DNA of 27,619 bases. It comes from JBGFRR01 sp041695045. Lineage in GTDB: Bacteria; Bacteroidota; Ignavibacteria; UBA10030. The notes beneath the pieces are model-generated. The model was not told the DNA's origin and did not search any database. It saw nothing but the letters and a program-made list of their open reading frames with translations. Shown piece by piece: positions 1 through 8,046 of the stretch (its first letter is position 1; each line of letters opens with the position of its first letter). The translations under genes were made by a program, and so were the position numbers. The stretch is from positions 1-27,619 of the forward strand of contig JBGFRR010000022.1 in the NCBI GenBank assembly GCA_041695045.1. The letters run 5' to 3'.

Positions 1-37
1 CTATGTATTTTTTTATCCAATGGGTCTACCAAAAGTC

Positions 38-145
38 CGCTCCTACAGAGCTTGTACACACTTCACGAAGCGCCCGCGAAGTTCCGTAGGGACAAAATGT
101 TGGTAACACAAATCTACAAAAACTGTACAAGCTCTGTTAGGAGCG
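38..145. repeat. Inverted-repeat intergenic element (MITE/REP-like)
   Basis: Positions 38-58 and 124-145 are near-perfect inverted copies: the left arm begins CGCTCCTACAGAGCTTG, and the right arm is its reverse complement with one extra base in the TAACAG step. About 65 bases lie between the arms, including GTAGGGACAAAATGTTGG. No ORF or transposase is inside. The arm length and spacing fit a small non-autonomous repeat or a large hairpin in a 3' intergenic region. I see no second copy in this window, so mobility is inference. Confidence 0.7.
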
Positions 146-351
146 ACATTATAAAGATAGGTAAACTCGTGGGGCTTTCGGAGCTCAAATCGCACGTCAA
201 CCCCTGCGAAGCCGTTTTGTGAAGGTTTGGGTCATGGGGATGTGAATATAGGAGTTGGTTGGCGTGGTGTCAACGGGCGGTCCGTGTGCCGTAAGCGGTC
301 GGCTCGTTTCCCGTGGTGAGGATTTCGTCAAGAGCCGGCCTACCGCTTCGC
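146..351. other. Intergenic stretch without a recognised gene
   Basis: This is the region 3' of the minus-strand M20 peptidase gene. Short open frames exist on both strands, but none has a convincing ribosome-binding site or recognisable protein, and they look like shadows. I see no clear terminator with a T-tract. Confidence 0.5.
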
Positions 352-1878
352 TCAGCGCATCACCATCAGCGCCGCGTAGATTTCGATCCCGTCCCACACA
401 TTCTGGATGCGGACGTTCTCGTTCTCGCTGTGCTGGTTGTTGTCGAAGTTCACCATCGGCACGCCGATGACCGGCACGTTGAAGATTTCCGGGATGAAGC
501 TCATCGGCACGCTGCCGCCGAGGGTGGGCATGCGCACCACCGGCCGGTCGCTCACCGACTGCACTGCATCAACGATAAGCCGGGAGATGGGCAGGTCCAT
601 CCTCGTGCGGAGAGCTTTGTAGCCGCCGCGCGAGGTTACACGGGCAATGTTCGGATGTGTTCGCCGCATTTCTGCATCTGGTTCGCGATCCATCACATGA
701 AACCCCTGCTTGCGGATGTGTGCTTTCAATCGCTCAAGCTGACGCTCGGGGTCGTTGCCGCGGACAAGCCTCATATCCACCCGTGCCGTTGCGGTGGACG
801 GAATGATCGTCCGTGCCTGCACGCCGACGTACGCGCTCGCGATACCGTTGACCGTCAGTGAGGGGAGGTTGATCAACTCGACGAGACTCTTCCCTTCCCC
901 CTCTGTCCAGCTGATTCCTAACTCACGCTTGAGTTGCTCATCGTAATCAGGCGCTTCGGCGAGTGCGCGGCGTTCAAGCTCTCCCAACGGCTCGGTGTCG
1001 TCATAGAATCCGTCGATCAGCACGCGGCCGTTGGCATCTTTCATCGATGCGAGGAGTTGCGCGAGCATCATGGCGGGATTCGGGGCCCAGTTTCCGTAGT
1101 GGCCGCTGTGGAGATCGCGGTTTGCGCCATAGACCGTGATCTCCGCCGTGGTGATCCCCCGAACGCCGAAGTAAACTAACTTTTGTCCGTTCTGATGCAC
1201 AGGCCCGTCGCAAATGATCCACGCGTCGGCTTTGAGCAACTCGTTATTCGCCCGCAGCACCGACTCCATCGTGGGCGAGCCGGCTTCTTCTTCTCCGTCG
1301 AGGTAGAATTTCAGGTTCACACGCAGCGGAATTTTTGCTGAGCGCAGTGCGTCGATAGCCGTGAGCATCGCAACGATGGGAGACTTGTCATCCGAAGCGG
1401 AGCGGGCGTAAACGCGCCAGTTCCCGTCGATGGGCGTGTCGGGAGATGGGAATGGGATAATCGTGCCGCCGGCTTCTATTGCGGCCGTGCGGATAACGGG
1501 CGTCCAGGGCTCGCTGCCAATCCATTTCGATGGGTCGACAGGCTGGCCGTCATAATGAGCGTAGAGCATGAGCGTGCGCGTGGCTCCGGGCGTCCGCAGC
1601 TCGCCGTAGACCGCGGGCGAGCCGTTGCCTTCCGGCGGCTCCAACAGCCTTGCGTTGATGCCCCGCTGCCTCATCATCTCCATGAGCATTGCGGCGTTGC
1701 GGCGGATGTTCTCCCGGTCGGCTGCGACGTTCGGGATGGCAAGCAGTTCAACCAGCTCTTTAAGGATGCGATGCTCATTCGCGGTGCGGTAGGCGCGCAC
1801 GTGCTGAGTGATGCGTTGTTGCGCAGCGATTGGTTGCGCGATGAGAAGCGCGCAGAAGATCCATAGTGTCCGGCGCAT
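352..1878 (-). CDS. Exported M20-family metallo-dipeptidase
   Basis: This is a 508-residue protein of the M20/M28 dizinc peptidase superfamily, closest in layout to the M20 dipeptidase (CNDP/DapE-like) group. Residues 1-20 form a signal peptide ending in AQQ, so it acts outside the cytoplasm. Visible metal-site motifs are AHYDGQPVD (His108, Asp110), ARSASDDKS (Asp163, the expected bridging Asp), DGEEEAGS around residues 194-201 (catalytic and ligand Glu), and a C-terminal HSENE histidine. The dimerisation-domain segment DLHSGHYG is also present. Length is normal for the family. The start is supported by AGGAGG six bases upstream of ATG 1878. It is the last gene of the minus-strand block, 108 bases after the methyltransferase. 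The family removes N-terminal residues from dipeptides or short peptides; the substrate cannot be read from the sequence. Confidence 0.93.
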   Translation of the reverse strand: MRRTLWIFCALLIAQPIAAQQRITQHVRAYRTANEHRILKELVELLAIPNVAADRENIRRNAAMLMEMMRQRGINARLLEPPEGNGSPAVYGELRTPGATRTLMLYAHYDGQPVDPSKWIGSEPWTPVIRTAAIEAGGTIIPFPSPDTPIDGNWRVYARSASDDKSPIVAMLTAIDALRSAKIPLRVNLKFYLDGEEEAGSPTMESVLRANNELLKADAWIICDGPVHQNGQKLVYFGVRGITTAEITVYGANRDLHSGHYGNWAPNPAMMLAQLLASMKDANGRVLIDGFYDDTEPLGELERRALAEAPDYDEQLKRELGISWTEGEGKSLVELINLPSLTVNGIASAYVGVQARTIIPSTATARVDMRLVRGNDPERQLERLKAHIRKQGFHVMDREPDAEMRRTHPNIARVTSRGGYKALRTRMDLPISRLIVDAVQSVSDRPVVRMPTLGGSVPMSFIPEIFNVPVIGVPMVNFDNNQHSENENVRIQNVWDGIEIYAALMVMR

Positions 1879-1986
1879 ACGGGGCCTCCTTGAAAGGCAA
1901 TAATGTATCGCAATGTTTCAACTCGCCAATGATTTTTGTGTAGCGGTTGTCGGCCTTTGCCATTCAGTATCTCGCCCCCGGATGGT

Positions 1987-3054
1987 TCATACCGGCCATC
2001 GTAGTACAAGAACTTCTTCTCTCAATTGTTCTCTCGTCGCTGTGGCAAGACGCGTTCGGAATAGCTCGAGAGCGAGAACTTCATACCCAAGCGACTCCGC
2101 AATCTCACCGAGCAACTGTCCTGTTCGAATCATTATGCGTAAATAGGAAGCCTGATCACCGACAACATATGCCAGCCGCGCCCCCAGCCGTGTTGTTCTT
2201 GTATAATCTTTCTCATTGGGGTATGGCGGAGATGTGATAACAGCATCTATCGAATCTTTCGGAACTACGGCGCTGACAACACGAGCATCCCCGCAGTGGA
2301 CGACCGATGGGACCCCCTCCAAAGCTTGCACCTTCTTGAGGTCTTCAACGATCTTCCTAACACACCTCAGCCACGGTTGCACGACCGGACTATCATGTTT
2401 TGGCTTCGTAATACCCACTTCCGGGCCAAACTTTAGGTTGCTGCTGTACGTGACGACAGAAGTTGCCAGGGCAATCAACTCGTGGTTGATAAATGCAGAT
2501 TGAGCATCTCGACGGAGTGCATCGAGCAGCGTTAAGACTTTATGCAGAGGAAGAGGGCTAATAGAGTTTCGAAGCAGAAGACTTGCCTGCTCCTCAGAAA
2601 GCGTTTGAAGATTGGCCATCTCTTCACAGCCTTGACCAAAAATCGGGTCGTCCTCTATGCCTTGGGCACGGAGTTTCCTCGTGACTTGATCGGCAATCTC
2701 CGTCGCATGTGCTTCTAAGGCCGCCGGGTTAACATCCCACTGAGTTTTCACCGTACTTGCAAAATGAGCCATGGGATGTGCTTCAATGCCGACACTCGGT
2801 ATCCCTCGAAGTTTGGCTTCAACAACACTTGTTCCCGTCCCACAAAACGGATCCAACAAGGTTTTTGAGAAGTTTAGATCAAACTTGGTAAGATATGTTG
2901 AGACAAGACGCGGCGGGAACGAAAGGACGAACCGGTACCAGCGATGAACCGTTTCATCCTCTTGATCTAATCTGTTGATTGTGTGATTGTGCGGCACTCG
3001 GTCGTTCTTCGGAACACGGGTTTCCTGACGAACGACAGTGGACTCCATGCGCAT
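1987..3054 (-). CDS. Site-specific DNA methyltransferase (N4C/N6A type), apparently internally deleted
   Basis: This 355-residue protein has the S-adenosylmethionine-binding motif DPFCGTGTS at residues 68-76 and the catalytic motif TSPPYPNEKDY at 274-284. The SPPY form is common in amino-methyltransferases, especially N4-cytosine enzymes. Motif I precedes motif IV, as in alpha/gamma orders. From memory of the family, TRTTRL (285-290) is normally followed by about 100 further residues before the conserved tail GARLAYVVGDQASY...ELFRTRLATAT. Here the tail follows directly at residue 291, so an in-frame internal deletion near position 2185 is likely and activity is doubtful. No restriction gene is adjacent, so it would be an orphan methyltransferase. 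It interrupts a run of exported peptidases (64 bases from M61, 108 from M20) and looks acquired. The start may be ATG 3054 or 3048; no strong Shine-Dalgarno is visible. Confidence 0.85.
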   Translation of the reverse strand: MRMESTVVRQETRVPKNDRVPHNHTINRLDQEDETVHRWYRFVLSFPPRLVSTYLTKFDLNFSKTLLDPFCGTGTSVVEAKLRGIPSVGIEAHPMAHFASTVKTQWDVNPAALEAHATEIADQVTRKLRAQGIEDDPIFGQGCEEMANLQTLSEEQASLLLRNSISPLPLHKVLTLLDALRRDAQSAFINHELIALATSVVTYSSNLKFGPEVGITKPKHDSPVVQPWLRCVRKIVEDLKKVQALEGVPSVVHCGDARVVSAVVPKDSIDAVITSPPYPNEKDYTRTTRLGARLAYVVGDQASYLRIMIRTGQLLGEIAESLGYEVLALELFRTRLATATREQLREEVLVLRWPV

Positions 3055-3117
3055 ATGGACCCATCATAGGTGTATCGCCAATGTAACGCTTTTCCACTTC
3101 ATCTGCACGCCTCCAAC

Positions 3118-4863
3118 CTACCACCACTTCGTTCCCAGCCATTGTTCATAGATCGCTTTCTGTACTGGCGTGGGCCTCTCAATCTTCCTGATCGTATGCG
3201 CTGGCACGGGTCGCTTCCGGAGCGTTACCTCGATGTCTCTCAACATTTCATTTCGAAAGATCGTCAACCGGACCGTTGTTCCCCCGTTCATCTCTTGCGG
3301 TCGTGTGATGAGGTCCGCCGCCCGAACGCGATAGCCGTCCATCGCCACAATTTCGTCGTTCACGTTCACGCTCGCTTCATACGCGGGCGAGCCGGCAACA
3401 ACACGCGTTACTCGCAAACGATCTCCAGCTTCACTCACCGCAAGTCCAAGCCATGGCTTTGTGTCGTTCTCGCGCGGGACGAGTTTGAGCCCTGCATACG
3501 CGAGCACGCGCTCCCATGGCAAGGGCGCTGTGCCGTAGACGAAGCTTGCAAAGAACTCCTGCAGCGAGCCCCCCGCAAGCTCTTCCGCCGTGCGCTGGAA
3601 GTCTGCATTCGTGAACCCCTCGCCGCTCAAAGGAAACCGCTCAAACATCGCCCGCATCACATCGTCCAGCGAATGCTTGTTCTGTGAACGGTGGCGTATT
3701 TCGAGGTCGAGCAGTAAGCTGACATTTGCGCCCTTACTATAGTAATCTGTCTGAAAGTTGTATGCCTGTTCGGTGCTGCGCCAGTGTTTGACCCACGCAT
3801 CAAAACTCGATTCCGTGAGCGACTGCCGCAGATTCCCCGGCCGCTCACGGTCATCCCGAATGCCGTCGGCAATTCGACGCAAATATTCATCCGCCGTGTA
3901 ATAGCCCAACCGCGTGAGGAGCAGCGCGTCGTAATAGTCGGTGGTGCCTTCGGAGACCCACAGCTCTTCGGTGTAATTCTCTTTCGTGAAGTCGAATGGA
4001 TGGATGCCCTTCGGACGGATTTGCTTCACGTTCCACGTGTGGAAGAACTCGTGCGCAACAAGGCCGAGAAAGTTGCGGTAGGCATTGGGGTCGGAGAAGA
4101 TGAAGGGTCGTGCGCCCATGATGGTCGAGTTGATATGCTCCGTCCCGCCACTGCTCGTCGGGGTGACATGCAACATGAAGACGTAGCGTTCATACGGCAG
4201 CGAGCCCCAGAACTCCTTGCAGGCGATAACGATCTTCGTCATGTCCTCAATCATCCGCTTCGGGTCATAGTTGCCTTCACCGTAGATCATCAGCACATGC
4301 TTCTTGCCCGCAACGTCGAACTCGAACTCCTTCTGCGTTCCCACTTCAATCGGACAATCGATAAAGTAATCATAGTTCGGCGCGTGGTAGGTGAAGCGCT
4401 CTCCCTTCACTGCCTCCAATCCTGTGGTAACGCGCCAGTTCCCGTACGGCATCACGCGCAGGCGCAGCGGGAGTTTCCGGAACGGCTCGGCGTACATAAA
4501 GACCGTTATCGGGTCGACGAACGCGTGGTCGGCATTCAACCCGCGTGTGCGCAGGTTGAACTCATTGGCAAAGACCAGATAACGCGCCTTCACCGTTGTG
4601 CTGCCGCTGGTTTGAATTTGCCATGTCGTTTTATCCGTTTTCTTCCATGCCAGCGGCTTTCCCGCGCCGTCCGACGCAGAGAAGTCCTGAACCCCGCCGG
4701 CAAAATCGAACACGACATACCGCCCGGTTCTCCATACCGGCAGAATGAGGTCGAGTGATTGCATGTTGGACGGAAGATTGCGGAAGGCGAGTTCGACTTC
4801 CAGCAGATGTGTCCACGGCTTGGACATGCCGAGCGAGTATTCGATGGTCTGTGCTGATGTCAT
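3118..4863 (-). CDS. M61 glycyl aminopeptidase with PDZ domain; signal peptide out of frame
   Basis: This is a 581-residue M61-family zinc aminopeptidase. It has the N-terminal beta domain, HEFFHTW zinc motif at 271-277, a downstream glutamate in ELWVSEGTTDYY, and a C-terminal PDZ domain at roughly 450-540 (containing GSPAYEASVNVNDEIVAMDGY). The frame opens at ATG 4863 with TSAQTIEYS, which reads like the end of a signal peptide plus the mature N-terminus, and no Shine-Dalgarno precedes it. A better start is ATG 4912, preceded by GGAG at eight bases, encoding MTKLLLFLL, but that frame is displaced by one base from the gene. Removing one base from the A4 run at 4893-4896 (T4 on the coding strand) would join them into a full signal peptide. 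So either the gene has lost export or the run length is a sequence error. M61 enzymes cleave N-terminal Gly/Ala. It lies 64 bases upstream of the methyltransferase. Confidence 0.9.
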   Translation of the reverse strand: MTSAQTIEYSLGMSKPWTHLLEVELAFRNLPSNMQSLDLILPVWRTGRYVVFDFAGGVQDFSASDGAGKPLAWKKTDKTTWQIQTSGSTTVKARYLVFANEFNLRTRGLNADHAFVDPITVFMYAEPFRKLPLRLRVMPYGNWRVTTGLEAVKGERFTYHAPNYDYFIDCPIEVGTQKEFEFDVAGKKHVLMIYGEGNYDPKRMIEDMTKIVIACKEFWGSLPYERYVFMLHVTPTSSGGTEHINSTIMGARPFIFSDPNAYRNFLGLVAHEFFHTWNVKQIRPKGIHPFDFTKENYTEELWVSEGTTDYYDALLLTRLGYYTADEYLRRIADGIRDDRERPGNLRQSLTESSFDAWVKHWRSTEQAYNFQTDYYSKGANVSLLLDLEIRHRSQNKHSLDDVMRAMFERFPLSGEGFTNADFQRTAEELAGGSLQEFFASFVYGTAPLPWERVLAYAGLKLVPRENDTKPWLGLAVSEAGDRLRVTRVVAGSPAYEASVNVNDEIVAMDGYRVRAADLITRPQEMNGGTTVRLTIFRNEMLRDIEVTLRKRPVPAHTIRKIERPTPVQKAIYEQWLGTKWW

Positions 4864-4912
4864 GGAAATAAGAACGAACGTAGATGAGTAAGAAAAGTAG
4901 CAGCTTCGTCAT
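4864..4912 (-). pseudogene. Probable displaced signal-peptide start of the M61 gene
   Basis: On the minus strand, GGAG lies eight bases upstream of ATG 4910-4912, which opens a hydrophobic start (MTKLLLFLLIYV). The upstream frame of the M61 ORF in the same stretch reads STFVLISMTSAQ, a plausible second half of the same signal peptide. A single-base change in the A4 run at 4893-4896 connects the two. I infer this is the true 5' end of the M61 gene. Confidence 0.55.
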
Positions 4913-5100
4913 GATGTGAACTCCGAATTCACAGAGACCCTTTAAGAAATGAGGAGCCGCCTCTGTATCCTCGCCAACGGGTAATGTTGTCTCGCTTTGA
5001 TAGTTCGGCGCGGACGCCGAGTCGGTTAAGCAGCTTGCGCGTGACCGGTCCCCAGACACGATGTTGAAAGCAGAGGCGTTCGACCTCGCGTTCGTTCCCA
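4913..5100. other. Intergenic stretch between M61 gene and repeat element
   Basis: Together with the adjacent repeat this forms a gap of about 300 bases between the lipoprotein gene and M61. A minus-strand frame (4929-5195) stays open and reads through the repeat element, with a segment VERLCFQHRVWGP, but it has no family resemblance I can name. It could be a decayed coding fragment. No promoter is obvious. Confidence 0.35.
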
Positions 5101-5203
5101 GAGACGTGGACGAAAAGTAGGTATGAGCAAAATAAAACTACGCTTTTCGATTCAGTTTGTAAGCCTATTCCTCCACGAGTGGGGTTCTCGTCCACGTCTC
5201 GAG
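5101..5203 (-). repeat. Short terminal-inverted-repeat element, copy 1
   Basis: The ends GAGACGTGGACGA (5101-5113) and TCGTCCACGTCTC (5188-5200) are exact inverted repeats. Read on the minus strand, it begins with CTCGAGACGTGGACGAGAAC and ends with CTTTTCGTCCACGTCTC. The same two ends, with a different interior, recur at 26070-26138. An inner inverted pair, CGAAAAG / CTTTTCG, lies at 5111-5149. It starts 16 bases after the stop codon of the lipoprotein gene, in the same orientation relative to that gene as copy 2 is to the SusD-like gene. Confidence 0.8.
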
Positions 5204-5219
5204 CAGGTAGTCCGCCATC

Positions 5220-6044
5220 CTACTTCCGAAACCGTACCCGCACTTCGTCGTTCAGCTCGATCTTCAAACCGGGATGTTTCTGCATGAGCTTCTTCGCTTC
5301 TTCTTTCGAGAGGTTGTCGTAGCTTCGGACATCGCGCAGAAAACTCTCGTCGCTCAGCAGTTGGCCGAAGTCGATCTCCACCAGCGTCACGGTCGATCCT
5401 TTGCGGAACGACGCGTTCGTCTCCACAATCGTCCCTGCGCATTCGACAGCCATCGAAATGCGTAAATCCCCCAACATCATTCGCGCCATTTGTATATCGT
5501 CCTCATCCGGGTCATCGCGCTGTTCGTCCGGTTCTCTTTTCGCTTCGGCCTCCTTCCGCTCCGGCAAGCGAATCACCAGCGTGGCGGGCGTTCCTTTCGT
5601 GAATTGGAAGGACACAAACTGATCTTTCGCCTTCGAGTCGCCCCGACTTGTCGGGGTTAATCCCTCCGCCGCTCCGGAGATTTTTCCGCCCGGATTCTGG
5701 TTGAGCCTCAACGTGCTGATATCCTTGAACGCATACACCGCTTCGTATCCCTCTCCGTCGGACAGACGGATCGGCTTTGCAGAAACGAAGGAGACGCCTT
5801 CCCCCATCTTCGCGGCTTCTTGACGGAGCTTCTCTTCATCGAAGACACCCCTGGATTTCTTCGACTCTTCTCCCACCCCTTCAAATGCGCGCATCATCAC
5901 GGCAAGCTGACGGCCGAAGACGAGCGTCTCCTTCACCGTGCCACTGCCGTCCGGATTGACGGTCACCACGGTGTGCACTTGCAAGCATCCGCCAAGCAGA
6001 AGAATGCTCAGCAGAATTGCAGAAGACTTGAGTATGGATTTCAT
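5220..6044 (-). CDS. Lipoprotein of unknown function
   Basis: This 274-residue protein starts at ATG 6044, because an in-frame ATG four codons upstream only adds MRCT before the signal sequence. It has a lipoprotein signal peptide with lipobox LLGGC (Cys20), so it is probably anchored in the envelope. After the cysteine comes a beta-rich opening (VHTVVTVNPDGSGTVKETL), a helical segment, and a strongly charged stretch around residues 160-180 (RKEAEAKREPDEQRDD). The C-terminus ends in VRVRFRK with alternating basic residues. The opening resembles LppM-like or DUF-type lipoproteins that begin with a 'v.v..dGsg.v..t...' strand, but I do not recognise a named family with confidence. It lies between the D-aminoacylase and M61 genes and may belong to the same transcript. 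Confidence 0.8.
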   Translation of the reverse strand: MKSILKSSAILLSILLLGGCLQVHTVVTVNPDGSGTVKETLVFGRQLAVMMRAFEGVGEESKKSRGVFDEEKLRQEAAKMGEGVSFVSAKPIRLSDGEGYEAVYAFKDISTLRLNQNPGGKISGAAEGLTPTSRGDSKAKDQFVSFQFTKGTPATLVIRLPERKEAEAKREPDEQRDDPDEDDIQMARMMLGDLRISMAVECAGTIVETNASFRKGSTVTLVEIDFGQLLSDESFLRDVRSYDNLSKEEAKKLMQKHPGLKIELNDEVRVRFRK

Positions 6045-6101
6045 CGTGCACCTCATGAGTTATGGACTTCGAACGATCATTGTAACTTCGGTTGTGAGGG
6101 A

Positions 6102-6155
6102 GCCTGCCTGCCGCCTGCCTGCCGCCTGCCTGCCGTCAGGCAGGGCAGGCAGGTT
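6102..6155. repeat. CTGCCTGCCG tandem repeat folding into a hairpin
   Basis: Three direct copies of a GCCTGCCTGCC unit (from 6102) are followed by GTCAGGCAGG and then GCAGGCAGG. The last part is the reverse complement of the repeat unit, so the region can form a GC-rich stem-loop. It sits in the 156-base gap 3' of the D-aminoacylase gene and 5' of the lipoprotein gene. It could attenuate or separate transcription between them, or be a REP-type repeat. No T-tract follows, so it is not a classical terminator. Confidence 0.7.
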
Positions 6156-6199
6156 GAACTCCCGAACAACACTGGGTGGGAGTCCTGTCCTACAAGTAT

Positions 6200-7873
6200 T
6201 CATCGTGTCAACACCTTCCCCGGCAGCTTGCCGGTCATCTTCCCGTCATCGACAACGAACTGGCCGTTCACCAGCACGTATGGAATGCCTTCCGGGTATT
6301 GGTGCGGATTGGTATAGGTTGACCTGTCTGCAATCTTGTCGGCATCAAAGACGGTAATGTCTGCCCAATAGCCTTCCTTGAGCAAACCTCGGCCTTTGAG
6401 CCCAATAATCTGCGCGGGAAGCGATGTCATCGACCTGATGGCGAACGGCAACGAGATGATGCCGCGCTGGAAGACGTAATGCTGAATCTTGCGCGGGTAG
6501 CTTCCATAGTGTCGCGGATGCGGGACGCCATCGCCCAACTCAACCACGTACGCATCCGTGCACGTGGCGGTAAACTCCTGCTGCATGATATGCTCGATGT
6601 CGTACTCCGAGAGCGAGAAGCCCCGCATTCTCGCTCCGCCCGGGCGATGGAAGCCGGTGAGCTGAATGCGAATCGCCGTCGACACCGGGTCTCCATCGAA
6701 CCGCGCGGCGACCTGAGCCAGAGATTGCTCGATGTAGGACTGGTCGGGAAACTCGTAGATGATGATGTTGGAAGCTCCGCCGCGTCGATCGATTTCATGT
6801 GCGATATCGTTACGGATCTTTTTACGGAGCTCTTCATTTTCCATCCGCTTCGCGAAGTTCGACTTCAGCCTCTCTGGATTGCTGCGAGCAAGCTGTGCTA
6901 ATTGTCCGCCCGGATCCACGCCTTCATCCACCAACGCCCATTGTGGGATCAAGACCGTCTCGCCATCCGTGCCAGTGGTGGGATACGGATATTGATCGGC
7001 ATAGACCGCAATGCCCTGCTCACGCGCTTCTCTGATGAGCCGCGTTGCCGCGTAGCTGCTGCCCCAGTATGAAGCGCCTTTCGCTTTGAGATGCGAACAG
7101 ACAACCGTGATGCCTGCGCGACGGCCGATCTCAATCGTCTCCTGCACTGCCTGCAGCATGTCGACCGACGGCGTTGGGTCTGAGGCGACTTTCCAAAGCG
7201 GCTTGCGGCCTTCACTGCGCTGGTGGGAGATGTAGAAGCCATTGTATGGCGCGAGGACCTTTGCCAGCTCGATTACTTCCTCCGGTTCACTCCAGCGGCC
7301 GGGGACGTACTCAAGCCCCGCGCTCAAACCGTACGCGCCTTCATCCATCTCCTGCTTGACCAGCTTTTTCATCTCCTCAATTTCTGCCTGTGTTGCTGGT
7401 CGGCGGAAATCGCCCTTCATCGCCATCTGCCGTACGGTACCGTGACCCACAAGCAACACCGCATTCACTCCGATTCCCTGCTTCTCGTACGTCTGCTTCT
7501 GCCTCGCAATCGGCCAGTTCGGCGATCGGCCGTCTTGATTCACAACCACGGTCGTGACGCCTTGCATGACCTTGTTAGGCGCCGTTTGCGTCTTCGGGTC
7601 GGCAAGTCCATTGTCGGCGTGCGAGTGGATATCGATGAACCCCGGCACCACATACTGACCGCGCACATCGATTGTGCGCGTTGCTCTGGCGCCTTTGAGA
7701 TTACCGATGGCGGCGATTTTTCCATCCTTCACGGCAACGTCGGCGTAGAACCACGGGTTGCCGGTTCCGTCAAGCACCTGGCCGTTTTTGATGAGGAGGT
7801 CGTACTGTTGCTGGGAGAATGCCGAGATCGCTGCTAATACGAGCGAAATGCAGATCAAGAGTAGTCGTTTCAT
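6200..7873 (-). CDS. Exported N-acyl-D-amino-acid deacylase family amidohydrolase
   Basis: This is a 557-residue amidohydrolase-superfamily enzyme. ATG 7873 was chosen because GGAGG lies five bases upstream and the protein then starts with a signal peptide (residues 1-20, ending AFSQQ); an upstream in-frame ATG at 7897 adds eight residues ahead of the signal. Motifs in order are the metal-binding DIHSHADNG (His83, His85), SHLKAKG in the middle, TDAYVVELGDG with the catalytic Asp region, and the C-terminal KGRGLLKEGYWADI segment of the composite beta domain. The family hydrolyses N-acyl-D-amino acids or related D-dipeptides using zinc. Length is normal. It follows the S12 hydrolase gene by 174 bases. 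Its export and neighbours suggest work on D-amino-acid-containing peptides outside the cytoplasm, which is inference. Confidence 0.92.
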   Translation of the reverse strand: MKRLLLICISLVLAAISAFSQQQYDLLIKNGQVLDGTGNPWFYADVAVKDGKIAAIGNLKGARATRTIDVRGQYVVPGFIDIHSHADNGLADPKTQTAPNKVMQGVTTVVVNQDGRSPNWPIARQKQTYEKQGIGVNAVLLVGHGTVRQMAMKGDFRRPATQAEIEEMKKLVKQEMDEGAYGLSAGLEYVPGRWSEPEEVIELAKVLAPYNGFYISHQRSEGRKPLWKVASDPTPSVDMLQAVQETIEIGRRAGITVVCSHLKAKGASYWGSSYAATRLIREAREQGIAVYADQYPYPTTGTDGETVLIPQWALVDEGVDPGGQLAQLARSNPERLKSNFAKRMENEELRKKIRNDIAHEIDRRGGASNIIIYEFPDQSYIEQSLAQVAARFDGDPVSTAIRIQLTGFHRPGGARMRGFSLSEYDIEHIMQQEFTATCTDAYVVELGDGVPHPRHYGSYPRKIQHYVFQRGIISLPFAIRSMTSLPAQIIGLKGRGLLKEGYWADITVFDADKIADRSTYTNPHQYPEGIPYVLVNGQFVVDDGKMTGKLPGKVLTR

Positions 7874-8046
7874 CAGTGCCTCCGGTTTGCTATTCACTCG
7901 GTTTCTTTTCTTCGTAGACAGTTTTCAAAAGAAAAAACTAAGCTGTCGAAGGTCTCCCGACCGAGAACTCTCAAGACAACCATAGGCAGGGAAGCAACTC
8001 TCCTTCTTGCCATTGGCCGCTCGGTGAGACATCTCGCAAATCTGGT

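Noticed and set aside
3784..4758. Long open frame antisense to the M61 gene (324 codons)
   Set aside because: It is a shadow of a well-supported gene, with arginine/histidine-rich nonsense composition.
4929..5195. Minus-strand 88-codon frame in the gap between M61 and the lipoprotein
   Set aside because: It reads through the repeat element and shows no family; kept only as a possible decayed fragment in the intergenic entry.
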